Numbered from the stretch's first letter, positions 54,426-62,669 are shown. The stretch: 64,000 bases of DNA from an uncultured Alphaproteobacteria bacterium (GCA_950054485.1 CATLPD010000001.1:687255-751254), one strand, 5' to 3'. Notes: a model not told the origin generated them from the letters alone. Numbers and translations are program-made.

Positions 54426-55213
54426 TCAATATTATGATCGATACATGCCCCGGTTTTGATCAGTGGCGTGATGCTGCGCGGCGCTGTATATTAAATGATA
54501 TTCCGCCCGATCAAATTCTCTGGAAAACGCCCGATCAGGCGCAGGATAGTCTTTTCACGGCAGCGGATGAATTGCCACCTGACACACCGGATGAATTCAG
54601 CGTGTCCAAGGATTTCATAGATTTGGCCGAAACAGTGATGTGCCATTCGGATAATGCGCGCTTTGATATTTTATACAGGTTGTTGTGGCGTATACGTCAT
54701 GACAATAAAAACCTGCTGAAAATCAAAACGGACAGTGATGTCATGGCGGCAACCAAAATGGTCAAAGCGGTGCGGCGCGATGCATATAAGATCACTGCCT
54801 TTTTGCGCTTTCGCGAGATCGAACTGGATGGCCGCGAACACTATATCGCCTGGTACGAGCCCGACCACTATATATTGCAGCGCGCGATCGGGTTTTTCAA
54901 AACGCGGTTCAGAAATATGAATTGGTCGATTTTGACGCCTTATTTATCGGCGCATTGGAACGGGCAGAGCGTTTATTTTGACAGCACGCCCGATAAATCG
55001 CTATTGCCTGAACAGGATGATTTCGAAGATTACTGGCTGACCTATTACGCCAGCATTTTTAACCCCGCGCGCCCCAAGAAAAAGGCGATGCTGACTCAAA
55101 TGCCGAAAAAATACTGGAAAAATATGCCCGAAACGCGCCTGATCCCCGATCTGCTGAAAACTGCCGAAGCGCGGACGAAGGAGATGATTAAAAAGTCAGG
55201 TGGTGGTGTCTAG
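54422..55213 (+). CDS. DUF4130 protein (TIGR03915 type), partner of the radical SAM gene
   Basis: 263 residues; starts MINIMIDTCPGFDQWRDAAR with ATGA overlap to the upstream stop. The core FLRFREIELDGREHYIAWYEPDHYIL and DFEDYWLTYYASIFNPARPKKKAMLTQMPKKYWKNMPE (quoted in parts) are the DUF4130 signatures. In other genomes it is fused to a uracil-DNA glycosylase; here the fusion is absent. Stops ten bases before the island border. Confidence 0.85.
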   Translation: MINIMIDTCPGFDQWRDAARRCILNDIPPDQILWKTPDQAQDSLFTAADELPPDTPDEFSVSKDFIDLAETVMCHSDNARFDILYRLLWRIRHDNKNLLKIKTDSDVMAATKMVKAVRRDAYKITAFLRFREIELDGREHYIAWYEPDHYILQRAIGFFKTRFRNMNWSILTPYLSAHWNGQSVYFDSTPDKSLLPEQDDFEDYWLTYYASIFNPARPKKKAMLTQMPKKYWKNMPETRLIPDLLKTAEARTKEMIKKSGGGV

Positions 55214-55222
55214 GTGAAAAAA

Positions 55223-55243
55223 TGGAGCGGTGAAGGTCTCGAA
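55223..55243 (-). other. Candidate attachment site: tRNA-Gly-like 3' end
   Basis: On the minus strand it reads as a T-loop and acceptor end of the form TTCGAGACC...CCGCTCCA. The plus sequence TGGAGCGGTGAAGG matches the complement of common alphaproteobacterial tRNA-Gly ends but for one missing G. Confidence 0.4.
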
Positions 55244-55299
55244 TTTTATTTTCCATGCCCTTGAATTTATTTGATATTAACTGTTTCAAACTTTATTGG

Positions 55300-55319
55300 T
55301 GCCCCCATATGTGCCCCCA
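55300..55319. repeat. Twin TGCCCCCA direct repeats
   Basis: TGCCCCCA occurs at 55300-55307 and 55312-55319, 12 bases apart, just inside the island edge. Such GC-rich direct repeats next to attachment sites may be integrase arm sites. Confidence 0.4.
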
Positions 55320-55332
55320 AGTGGTAAGAATT

Positions 55333-55824
55333 TTATTCATTGGTGGCTTTTTTCATTAAAGTGCAAAACCAGATTACCAATAAAATTAATACACTTCTAG
55401 CCTCTAAAGACTTTACTTTTTTAGGGTCTTTACCTGTTATTTTTGCTGCGCTTTCGTAAGACTTGTGAAAAATTTCTCTGTCTTTGGTGGATAAAGACTT
55501 TAATAAGTTGTTGTACTCTCCAGCGGTAACTTTAAAAGCCCTGTTATGAGCCACGTTATTCCTAATGCTTTGCAATGTTTTGGCGAGGCTTAAGATCCGA
55601 CTGCCTAAGGGACTGAGGTAACAACGGACTAAAGCTAATTTTTGCTCAAAGTTTAATCTTGCGATATTGTTCCTGCTTAGGAGCTCCCCATCAATGTTTG
55701 GAACGCAAGTTCTTAAAACCTCCTCAATAGCTTCTTCAATAATTAAAAAGCTTTCAATTATCAATTGTCTATCATCTAGGTCTTTTAGGTAATCATTTAT
55801 TTCTATGCTATCTAAAATTTTCAT
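55333..55824 (-). CDS. HEPN-motif protein (MltR/DUF4145-like), copy A
   Basis: 163 residues, all-helical, with SIRNNVAHNRAF giving the Arg-Asn-x3-His pattern (Rx4H) of HEPN RNases near residue 90. HEPN proteins often cut RNA in toxin or antiphage systems; some are inactive. The hydrophobic segment near the C-terminus (SVLILLVIWFCTLM) may be a membrane anchor. The ATG at 55824 is preferred to a TTG two codons upstream. It lies 25 bases downstream of copy B. Confidence 0.55.
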   Translation of the reverse strand: MKILDSIEINDYLKDLDDRQLIIESFLIIEEAIEEVLRTCVPNIDGELLSRNNIARLNFEQKLALVRCYLSPLGSRILSLAKTLQSIRNNVAHNRAFKVTAGEYNNLLKSLSTKDREIFHKSYESAAKITGKDPKKVKSLEARSVLILLVIWFCTLMKKATNE

Positions 55825-55849
55825 CACCAAAGCGTTAAATTAATTATCA

Positions 55850-56524
55850 TTAATCATTATAGTGAGATTGTATAAAATTGTTAACTAAAGTGTCGAGCTT
55901 TTCAAAGAACGCTATCAATTTGTTAAATAGGAGGTCAATGAAAGCTGGTTTTATTGATATGTAATCAAAATACGTGCCTAAAGTATCTGTCTGCTCTACA
56001 AATCTTCTTAATTTATTGTTTTCTTCTGTGGGAATACGCCCACCGCTATGAACTAGAGAGTTTCTTAGCTTATTTAAATGTCTAATAAAGCTCCATTCAT
56101 CAGATATTTCATTAACTGGTATTTTAGCGACTTTTGACAAAAATGTTCCCGCGCGTGTAATGCCTGTGTCTGATAGGTCCTTTAATTTCACACTGCTATC
56201 AATGCAATTTTCTAAGATCCAACATAACTCATTTAATTTGTTTTCTAAAAAGCTGTATACAGCCATCACAAATGCGTTTCTATGAACATTTGGATATTTG
56301 ATTTGGTTTTCATGTAAACTGAGACTGTAGTTCTCTATAATATCATCATGCTCTGGCTCAGGTGCTTGTTCTAAAATTTTATCGATTTTATTTTGCAACT
56401 CTTCGTCTTTTTTTCTCCAGAAATTTTCTATTTCATTGTGATAATATTTCAATTCCCTAAGCTCATTTGCGGCATGATGGCAATGCCCACACAATCCGTT
56501 ACCGAAAAAATCTATCTCTGTCAC
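55850..56524 (-). CDS. HEPN-motif protein, copy B
   Basis: 224 residues, helical; HLNKLRNSLVHSGGR near residue 155 gives another Arg-Asn-x3-His HEPN pattern. An N-terminal CGHCHH cluster could bind a metal. The GTG at 56524 follows AAAGGAG at five bases, so it is a better start than a TTG at 56557. Probably co-transcribed with copy A. Not recognised as a named family. Confidence 0.55.
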   Translation of the reverse strand: MTEIDFFGNGLCGHCHHAANELRELKYYHNEIENFWRKKDEELQNKIDKILEQAPEPEHDDIIENYSLSLHENQIKYPNVHRNAFVMAVYSFLENKLNELCWILENCIDSSVKLKDLSDTGITRAGTFLSKVAKIPVNEISDEWSFIRHLNKLRNSLVHSGGRIPTEENNKLRRFVEQTDTLGTYFDYISIKPAFIDLLFNKLIAFFEKLDTLVNNFIQSHYND

Positions 56525-56764
56525 AGTTGCTCCTTTAACCTTAAAAATTTTCGTCAAATTAAACTTAGCCGCTTTAAAAGCGGAGGGGGGGGACCCCCAA
56601 AGTCGTAATAATATTTCTTAATAAACTACCCTTTCAATGTAGTTTAATTTTTGAAATCAAGTATCCAGTAATGTCCAACTATGCTTTCGTTAATAATTGT
56701 GTTAATAAAAATAAGTTATAAAGATGCCTTATAAAATATAATTTTTGTGAGGACTAGGATAAAG

Positions 56765-57301
56765 ATGTCATCAAAAATATTAGATATAGAAAGTCATATT
56801 GCGGAAATAATAGCATCAGAAAAAGAAGTTCTGGGCCAGCCAGCGTGGCAAAAGGTTTCTAGTAAGCAAGATTCTTGGCAATTAAAAGCTTCAGTAAGGG
56901 CGAAAATAGAGACAGATTTTAAGCTTTCAATTGTATTGGACACCAATGTTAAATGCCCTTTCCAGCGTGGGTCAATTATTTTGACTTGCAGTTCAGCACC
57001 TATTGAGAGGATGGAGCACTGCAACAGGCGTCAGCACGTAAATAAGCTTGATAAAGCAGTTCCAAAACATTTAAGAGGGCTTGATATACCACCTGATATA
57101 TGCCGATATTATTCGTGGGATAATAATAGAAGATATAAATGGCCTAATGCCTCTAGACCACTAAATTTACCTGTAAGTGAGCCGATAAGTGAGCTAAACA
57201 CAAAATTATTTTTTGATAGCGTTAAATATTTCTTAAAAAGAACTAATTTAAAATTAGAAGTACCTGATTTACACTATGATGCGAGGTTGGGTCTACAATG
57301 A
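56765..57301 (+). CDS. DUF6978-like protein
   Basis: 178 residues; core SKQDSWQLKASVRAKIETDF, then a beta-rich domain with two Cys (CPFQRG, LTCSS) and ERMEHCNRRQHVNK, DICRYYSWDNNRRYKWP. I recall such proteins as DUF6978, without certainty. The ATG at 56765 follows AGGAT. It overlaps the next gene by four bases (ATGA), so the pair is translationally coupled. Confidence 0.55.
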   Translation: MSSKILDIESHIAEIIASEKEVLGQPAWQKVSSKQDSWQLKASVRAKIETDFKLSIVLDTNVKCPFQRGSIILTCSSAPIERMEHCNRRQHVNKLDKAVPKHLRGLDIPPDICRYYSWDNNRRYKWPNASRPLNLPVSEPISELNTKLFFDSVKYFLKRTNLKLEVPDLHYDARLGLQ

Positions 57302-58071
57302 ACTGTGATATAGAAATTAAAAGAGCTTTAGAAAAGCTTCATGCCTGCGATATTCTTGAGGGTGCTCAAAGAATATCAACAACCTGTTTGTACCCGGACG
57401 GTGCTAGAGTAACGCTGTTTGCATACAGGACACATAAAAACGCAGAATTTGTAGTCACTGATGATGGAGATGCCTACGAGGTCCTCAGATCATATGGTAT
57501 TGACACTATTTCAAAGTATACGAAAACGGCACATGACACGGCTAGCAAATTCGATATGAATTTCAATAAAGAGCTAAGTAACTTTTATTCAGACCCCGTA
57601 ACTTCTGAAATGCTGCCAGCTACTATCGCATATCTTGCTAATTGTGTTCAAAAATTTGTTCAGCAGATTAATGATAAAATGGAGCTAGAAAATGAAAAGG
57701 ATATTCGTGAAAGAATAGATGAGTGCCTTGAAAGCTACCATTTAATTCCAGAGCGTAATATTGTGCGAGATTTTGAGATTATTGGAGATAGCGGAAAGAC
57801 TCATAATTTTTCTCATGCCATCTTAAGAGAGGAAAGAACTATTCTAGTATCTCCTGTTAGCGACCATCATGCATCGATTGCTCCAGCTTATATGAAATTC
57901 AATGACGTATACACTCAAAACCCAGATTACAAAAGGGAGGCTGTTATATCTAATGTGTCAGCATGGGGATCAAATAATCTGAATTTGATCGAAAGCGTTG
58001 TTGATAATGTGAATTATATTGAAGAAAAAATGAAGCCGTTCATGAAGAGATATGGATATCTTCAAAATTAA
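57298..58071 (+). CDS. DUF1828/DUF1829-like protein
   Basis: 257 residues. EFVVTDDGDAYEVLRSYGID near residue 50 is the DUF1828 pattern (VTDDGxxxxxLxxxGI), and a second helical/beta domain follows (IPERNIVRDFEIIGDSGKTHNFSHAIL). These are found in phage-linked islands; function unknown. Coupled to the gene above by ATGA overlap. Confidence 0.6.
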   Translation: MNCDIEIKRALEKLHACDILEGAQRISTTCLYPDGARVTLFAYRTHKNAEFVVTDDGDAYEVLRSYGIDTISKYTKTAHDTASKFDMNFNKELSNFYSDPVTSEMLPATIAYLANCVQKFVQQINDKMELENEKDIRERIDECLESYHLIPERNIVRDFEIIGDSGKTHNFSHAILREERTILVSPVSDHHASIAPAYMKFNDVYTQNPDYKREAVISNVSAWGSNNLNLIESVVDNVNYIEEKMKPFMKRYGYLQN

Positions 58072-58114
58072 TTATATTTTTCAATATTTTATATGTACCC
58101 CTTCCTAAATCTGT

Positions 58115-58132
58115 ATGGTATTATGATACCAT
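58115..58132. promoter_or_regulatory. 18-bp palindrome over the next start codon
   Basis: ATGGTAT (58115-58121) and ATACCAT (58126-58132) flank TATG. The second arm ends in the ATG of the 58131 gene, so a bound regulator would block translation or transcription start. No Shine-Dalgarno is seen for that ATG. Confidence 0.45.
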
Positions 58133-58487
58133 GGATCAAAGCCCCAAAAAACGTGCTGAAAAAGCCTTTAAAGTCACTTCTCTTAAAACCTTTCTGAGAA
58201 ACCAAGGAAAGGCTGACAAGGGCAGTGAGGATGTCTTGCGGCGGTGGATACATGACCATGAGCTGGTCGAGTTTCTATTAAGGGCTGTGAGCGGGGAGGT
58301 TTTTAACAACCAGCGTTTAAGTTTGCGTGATCGTTGCAACTTGGCTACCAAGCTTCTCAATAAAACACTTCCTGACATGAAAACTGTGGAGTGTATTCAG
58401 TCACCCTCAGATAGCCCTGATGCGGTCACTTATCAGGCAACCCAAAACTTGCTTCAATCCGCTTTGAACCTGCCTAATAAAGATTGA
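58131..58487 (+). CDS. Hypothetical protein
   Basis: 118 residues, basic at the N-terminus (SPKKRAEKAFKVTSLKTFL) and helical. Not recognised. It could be a small DNA-binding protein by charge. The palindrome at its start suggests autoregulation, by inference. No clear ribosome site, so initiation may be leaderless. Confidence 0.5.
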   Translation: MDQSPKKRAEKAFKVTSLKTFLRNQGKADKGSEDVLRRWIHDHELVEFLLRAVSGEVFNNQRLSLRDRCNLATKLLNKTLPDMKTVECIQSPSDSPDAVTYQATQNLLQSALNLPNKD

Positions 58488-58512
58488 ATTTCTTAGCATA
58501 ATTAACGTATAT

Positions 58513-58715
58513 TGGTTTTAGGTAAGTGATCGGCTTACTTGGGGCTTGATAACCTCTAACGAGCGGCCAACAGCATCTGGCCGTAAAAATGATGCTGCTT
58601 TCTCGATTAAGTTCGGGATGGCAGCGAAATAAAATAGCGCACTGCGTAAATACGCTGTGCCGTCTCGTTACGGTTATCAACATCCCGAGCACCAGAGCGA
58701 TCTGGTGTTTTTTTT
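58513..58715 (+). ncRNA. Structured RNA with H-type pseudoknot, junction and terminator
   Basis: Pseudoknot: stem 1 58564-58569/58578-58583 (CGGCCA/TGGCCG); its loop CAGCATC (58571-58577) pairs fully with GATGCTG (58591-58597); the linker TAAAAAT is A-rich. A junction is closed by 58613-58620/58681-58688 (TCGGGATG/CATCCCGA) and holds a hairpin 58639-58660 (GCAC-t-GCGT/ACGC-t-GTGC) and a second (CGT/ACG, 58661-58672). A 5' hairpin (GTAAG/CTTAC, 58522-58538) precedes. The terminator is 58691-58715. The 5' limit is approximate. Resembles C4-type immunity RNAs of P1/P4-like elements in context; not proven. Confidence 0.65.
58691..58715 (+). terminator. Intrinsic terminator of the structured RNA
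   Basis: ACCAGA (58691-58696), loop GCGA, TCTGGT (58701-58706), G, eight T. It sits 21 bases before the next gene, so it might also be a leader attenuator. Confidence 0.85.
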
Positions 58716-58735
58716 CTTACAGGAAGGGAAGGTTT

Positions 58736-59128
58736 ATGATCGAGAATAATTCCAAAGATAAAAGAGAGGAAGTTGCGGCCAATGAAGCCGCATTGAAACT
58801 ACTTCTAGTAAATGGAGAGATTAAAGAGCTTGAAGCACGTAGACGCGCTGTAATTGGAGTAGGGGTTTTTGCGCTATTTGTTGGGCTGACTTTTAATTCT
58901 TACTTGAGGTCACCAATAGAAGAATTCTGGTGGATTCTGGGTTTTCTAGCGGCGGTCTTATTCTTTTTTATATGGGAGAATGGGAAATCTATAGATAAAA
59001 AAATTAGTTTAAAATTTGATTTTGAGCAATTGATCAAAAAATACGGTTGGGATTTTTCTTACAACGAAAATAATTATAGAGTTGAATTTAAGCCTTTAAG
59101 GACATCTAGACAAACGGACACCCCTTAG
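58736..59128 (+). CDS. Two-helix membrane protein
   Basis: 130 residues. The ATG at 58736 follows GGAAGGG. Two membrane helices near 36-54 (VIGVGVFALFVGLTF) and 61-80 (WWILGFLAAVLFFFIW), with cytosolic ends. No domain recognised. Position right after a strong RNA structure suggests RNA-level control. Confidence 0.55.
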   Translation: MIENNSKDKREEVAANEAALKLLLVNGEIKELEARRRAVIGVGVFALFVGLTFNSYLRSPIEEFWWILGFLAAVLFFFIWENGKSIDKKISLKFDFEQLIKKYGWDFSYNENNYRVEFKPLRTSRQTDTP

Positions 59129-59161
59129 GGGGCTGTCTTGTCTTGTCTTAAGGTTGTCGGA

Positions 59162-60073
59162 TTATATTTTATCGCCTTTGTAAAAGTATCCTTTATTAAA
59201 AGAGCCAGCTTTTTCACGCTTTTTATACATGAGGTCAAAAAACTCTGATTCTGATTTACCTTTGAGGCGTGCAATACTTACTATTACCTCTGTCATGTCT
59301 GCGAGTTCTTCTAAATCATATTCATCCAAAAACTCACGATATTCTTCTGACAGCTTCTCGTACAGGGCATTTAGGTGCTGTTTAGGAGATAATTCAGAAA
59401 TGTCAGGGTCTCTGCCTTCTTTACGAATAATATCTGGTATCTTATCTCGAACTAACTTATTTGATTTTTTAAAGTCTGTGTTATCTCCCGCTCTTTTGCC
59501 GCGATTGCAAGAGGCACATAAAACTTGAAGATTTTCTTTTGAGTGGACATCAATCCATATTTCGTCTTTGCGGACTTTACCTTTCTGGGCAAGCGATTGG
59601 GGAACAATGTGATCAATCTCTAAGGGTGACAAGCTAGATGTAATGCCACATAATTGGCAACGCCCACCAGATTCCTTTAATAAGATATAGCGAATTGATG
59701 AATCTACGCTCGGGTCACCCTCTCGGTTTTGTTTTTCAATCCATTCACTCATAGCAGCCTCGCAAGCTTCTATGACACTTTCGCGATATTGTTTTGATAC
59801 AGAGTAGTTTTTCAGTCGAAACGATTTTAATGTCTTATCGTATTCTATAACGCCATGTTTAAGTAGCGTCTGTTTAGGATACCTTTTAACAATGTTTTCG
59901 TAATACTCAACGGTTGAGAGATCATGTTTAGCAAACGCTTTGGCTAAATCTCTTATTGTGCACTCCCCGCCATGCTCAATTAACTCACGTATAATTAAGG
60001 GCTGATAAATTGCGCTCATCGACATTCGATTATTCACAAACTCTAATAAGTCAGTTTCATTATTTTTCGTCAT
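59162..60073 (-). CDS. HNH endonuclease fused to MazG-like NTP pyrophosphohydrolase
   Basis: 303 residues. N-terminal 110 residues look like a winged-helix-type domain (ECTIRDLAKAFAKH). HNH: Cys139/Cys142 (CQLC), IDHIVPQ with Asp154-His155, Asn181 and Cys186/Cys189 (CASC). From about residue 204 a MazG/HisE-like domain: NKLVRDKIPDIIRKEG, EEYREFL with Glu243, Glu244, Glu247, and LEELADMTEVI with Glu256 and Asp259, the metal ligands of all-alpha pyrophosphohydrolases. A nuclease plus nucleotide hydrolase fusion fits a defence role. Alone on its strand with the next gene 40 bases upstream. Confidence 0.8.
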   Translation of the reverse strand: MTKNNETDLLEFVNNRMSMSAIYQPLIIRELIEHGGECTIRDLAKAFAKHDLSTVEYYENIVKRYPKQTLLKHGVIEYDKTLKSFRLKNYSVSKQYRESVIEACEAAMSEWIEKQNREGDPSVDSSIRYILLKESGGRCQLCGITSSLSPLEIDHIVPQSLAQKGKVRKDEIWIDVHSKENLQVLCASCNRGKRAGDNTDFKKSNKLVRDKIPDIIRKEGRDPDISELSPKQHLNALYEKLSEEYREFLDEYDLEELADMTEVIVSIARLKGKSESEFFDLMYKKREKAGSFNKGYFYKGDKI

Positions 60074-60113
60074 TCGATTTTCTATAAGGTTTGATTAATC
60101 CAATCTTAATTGC

Positions 60114-60779
60114 CTAAATTTTTGGGTCGGGCGTTTCAATTAAATCTACCGTTTGAATTAAGCCTTTGGTGTGTAAGTCCGTGATCGCACTTTTGCCAGA
60201 GCTTATAAGCAGATCAACATAGCTATGAAAGCTTTCACCACTTGAAGTTCCATCGGCCTGCCACACAGTATTTCCATTGCTCAAGTCAATAAGAAGGGAT
60301 TTTGTAGCCATTATAGGCTCACTTGTTGTGTACCCACCTGTTGTGTAGCCCGGGCTTGTGTATGTGTTTACAGTTGCAAAATTACCGTAACCTGAAATAT
60401 AGCTAGTCGTTGTTCCTGCGTGGTAAGTTGGAGGTACAAAGCTTTCTATTTCAGATTTTTCTCCGACCATAGTAATAAACAAGCTATCTGCGCCTGTATC
60501 TTTAATTATTTTAGCGGCCTCTTTTTCACTGTAATCTCTAGTTGGAGGAATTAAATCTGTATATTTAATAGCGTCCACGCCTAATGAGCTAAATTTCTCC
60601 ACCAAAGCGGTTTCGGCTGACAGTACTTCTTTTAAAGTAGCCCCATCAATTTTCACCACAGTTTTGGTAATTTGGTATCCGCCATCGCTGTAGTCAGGAT
60701 CAACGAAACTTGTCGTGTCAGACATTACGCATGCTGTTAGCAATAAAACCGATACTAAACAATATGAAATAATTCTCAT
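60114..60779 (-). CDS. Putative lipoprotein
   Basis: 221 residues; signal peptide with a lipobox LLTAC (Cys17). The mature protein has a Tyr/Thr/Gly-rich low-complexity loop (about 120-155) and SLLIDLSNGNTVWQADG, a strand pattern seen in DUF4136-like lipoproteins. Function unknown. Its presence in an island may reflect a surface trait. Confidence 0.7.
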   Translation of the reverse strand: MRIISYCLVSVLLLTACVMSDTTSFVDPDYSDGGYQITKTVVKIDGATLKEVLSAETALVEKFSSLGVDAIKYTDLIPPTRDYSEKEAAKIIKDTGADSLFITMVGEKSEIESFVPPTYHAGTTTSYISGYGNFATVNTYTSPGYTTGGYTTSEPIMATKSLLIDLSNGNTVWQADGTSSGESFHSYVDLLISSGKSAITDLHTKGLIQTVDLIETPDPKI

Positions 60780-60942
60780 TATATCTCCTTTGAAAGCAAT
60801 TATGTCTTCTAATTAATGGTGGCAATGTACGAGTTTATAGTTTTCTTTTTTATAAACCCTAGGCCTGTAGGCTTAAAATTATCCTATACATTTTGTATTT
60901 GAAGAGCAATTTAGTAATTCAGCATATCTGGCAACCCATGCT

Positions 60943-61980
60943 TTAGGATTTATGGTTTGGTATCCAGATATAATCACCATAAGTGGCGGTGACCTGTTTC
61001 TCATTTAAGCTATCAATAGCTCTTGAAACAGCCTTTCGCACGCTGGATATGTTTTCGGATGCAGAGATATTGTTTTTCTCTAAAGCTTCTCTAAAGTCGC
61101 TCACCATCACACAATTTTGTTTGGGCATTCCATTTTTTGGCGAATAAGGCTTGGATTTTTCAATTATCAAGTCGTACAAAATATCAAGTGCCCGTTTTGT
61201 CTGTCCATTAAGACGGGTTTTCTTTCCTGTTAGCGTGTCTCGGCCTTTTACAAGAGCGCAAGACGATATTTTGTCGCCATCTGCATCAGTGCCCAAATCA
61301 ATAACTTTAAGGTTAAAAGTCATGGAAATATCTTTTTTGCCATCGCGCTGTTTACGGGTTTTAATGGTGAGGTCGCCTGATTTGTTTTGAACTTCGATCT
61401 CAGTATCAACCGCCGCTTTTAATGAGCTATGGCCTCTCGCACCTTTGCCACTATCCTTGCCACTATGGTGAACAATCAACACGTGAGCTTTCGTATTCTC
61501 TCGTATTTTGTCACAGTTTCGGACAAAAGAACCCATGTCACGAGAAGAATTTTCATCTCCCCCAGACATCGCTCGATTTAGGGTGTCTACAATGATAAGT
61601 GAAAAAGCCCCAAGTTTTTGAACGGCATCTATCAGCCGATCTGTATCGGTGCTGTCTTCGCCACATAAATCAATTCCTGAGGGCAAAATATAAAGCTCTC
61701 CCTTTGATTTGAGTTGGTGATGTATCTCAAAGGCTCTTAGCCTCTCCCCAATGCCCAAACCGCCTTCGGTAGCAATATATAAAACAGAGCCTTGTTTCGA
61801 TTTCAGTCCTTGCCAATCCATCCCTGTGGCAATATGTGCGGCAATATCTAATACAAAGAATGTTTTACCGCTATTGCTCTGGCCATAAACTACGCTAAGG
61901 GCGTTTTTATCTAGGAGTGATTTTACTAGATATTCTTTTTTTGGTAGCTTGTGAAGGTCTTTCCAGTGTGTGATTTTCAT
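60943..61980 (-). CDS. RepA-like AAA ATPase
   Basis: 345 residues. Walker A VVYGQSNSGKTFFVLDIA near residue 35, Walker B LIIVDTLNRAMSGGDENSS, and HVLIVHHSGKD, which is the RepA/RecA-like core (AAA_25) of plasmid and island helicases. The C-terminus (about 250-345) looks like a winged helix. Typical of P4-type satellites. Followed downstream by the lipoprotein. Confidence 0.8.
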   Translation of the reverse strand: MKITHWKDLHKLPKKEYLVKSLLDKNALSVVYGQSNSGKTFFVLDIAAHIATGMDWQGLKSKQGSVLYIATEGGLGIGERLRAFEIHHQLKSKGELYILPSGIDLCGEDSTDTDRLIDAVQKLGAFSLIIVDTLNRAMSGGDENSSRDMGSFVRNCDKIRENTKAHVLIVHHSGKDSGKGARGHSSLKAAVDTEIEVQNKSGDLTIKTRKQRDGKKDISMTFNLKVIDLGTDADGDKISSCALVKGRDTLTGKKTRLNGQTKRALDILYDLIIEKSKPYSPKNGMPKQNCVMVSDFREALEKNNISASENISSVRKAVSRAIDSLNEKQVTATYGDYIWIPNHKS

Positions 61981-61995
61981 GCTGAGCGCCCCCCT

Positions 61996-62382
61996 TTACA
62001 AAATTGAATGTTCATTGGAAGGGTAGACGACGGGGAGATCTCCTTCTTTTCTATATTTAATATCGAAGCCGATATTTAGATATGAAACTGCACAATAAAC
62101 ATGAAAGAAATGAATTCCTTCTTCTTGATCGTATGTTCTATTTGCCCACTTAATTACAGAATACATGTGAGCGAGTTCTTGACCATTTCTAAATTTGCCT
62201 TGGGGAGTGATTATTGACTTTAGGAATGTGATTGCCTGAAGGGTGTGGTGGTGCGATTTGCGACCTAGAAGGTAAGGCTCTTCGGTTATATCTCTTTTTT
62301 CTCCTCTGTAGCCCGACAGGGACAAGTGAGGCTCTTCTTCAAGTATTTTCAAAACAAGTTCTTTATATGCTTCGTATTCCAT
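61996..62382 (-). CDS. Hypothetical protein
   Basis: 128 residues, soluble, unrecognised. GGAGGT lies five bases before the ATG at 62382. It contains GRKSHHHTLQAITFL and a His/Tyr-rich C-terminal half. Fits between alpA and repA in one operon; a replication or accessory role is guesswork. Confidence 0.5.
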   Translation of the reverse strand: MEYEAYKELVLKILEEEPHLSLSGYRGEKRDITEEPYLLGRKSHHHTLQAITFLKSIITPQGKFRNGQELAHMYSVIKWANRTYDQEEGIHFFHVYCAVSYLNIGFDIKYRKEGDLPVVYPSNEHSIL

Positions 62383-62383
62383 T

Positions 62384-62581
62384 TTATACCTCCACACCGT
62401 TGATTTTGTGTTCAATCCATAAATCAATATCAGCTTCAAGCCAGCCCACAGCTTTTTCACCTAAAGAAATTTGTTTTGGAAAAGTATTTTTCTGGATGAA
62501 AGAATAAATTGATGATCTAGAGAGCCCTGTTCTTTCTATTACTTCGGGAAGCCTTAATATTCTTCTGTTTTGTTTTTGCAT
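62384..62581 (-). CDS. alpA: AlpA-like phage regulator
   Basis: 65 residues with a MerR-like helix-turn-helix: RLPEVIERTGLSRSSIYSFI, then FPKQISLGEKAVGWLEADIDLWI. AlpA proteins act as excision or integrase activators in P4-like islands. It lies upstream of repA and near the integrase, as expected. Confidence 0.85.
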   Translation of the reverse strand: MQKQNRRILRLPEVIERTGLSRSSIYSFIQKNTFPKQISLGEKAVGWLEADIDLWIEHKINGVEV

Positions 62582-62669
62582 TTTTAGCCTTTCTTGGTTC
62601 TGTTAATAACTCAACATATCCAAGCGGCTATCCCAGTAATATAAGTCCAGTAATAATTGGGAAAAAAAA

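Noticed and set aside
58474..58692. A 72-codon minus-strand frame over the structured RNA
   Set aside because: It lies exactly across the pseudoknot and junction, has no ribosome site, and its codons are explained by the RNA pairings.
58513..58715. Retron msr/msd
   Set aside because: No reverse transcriptase gene lies nearby and the closing stem is not at the outer ends.
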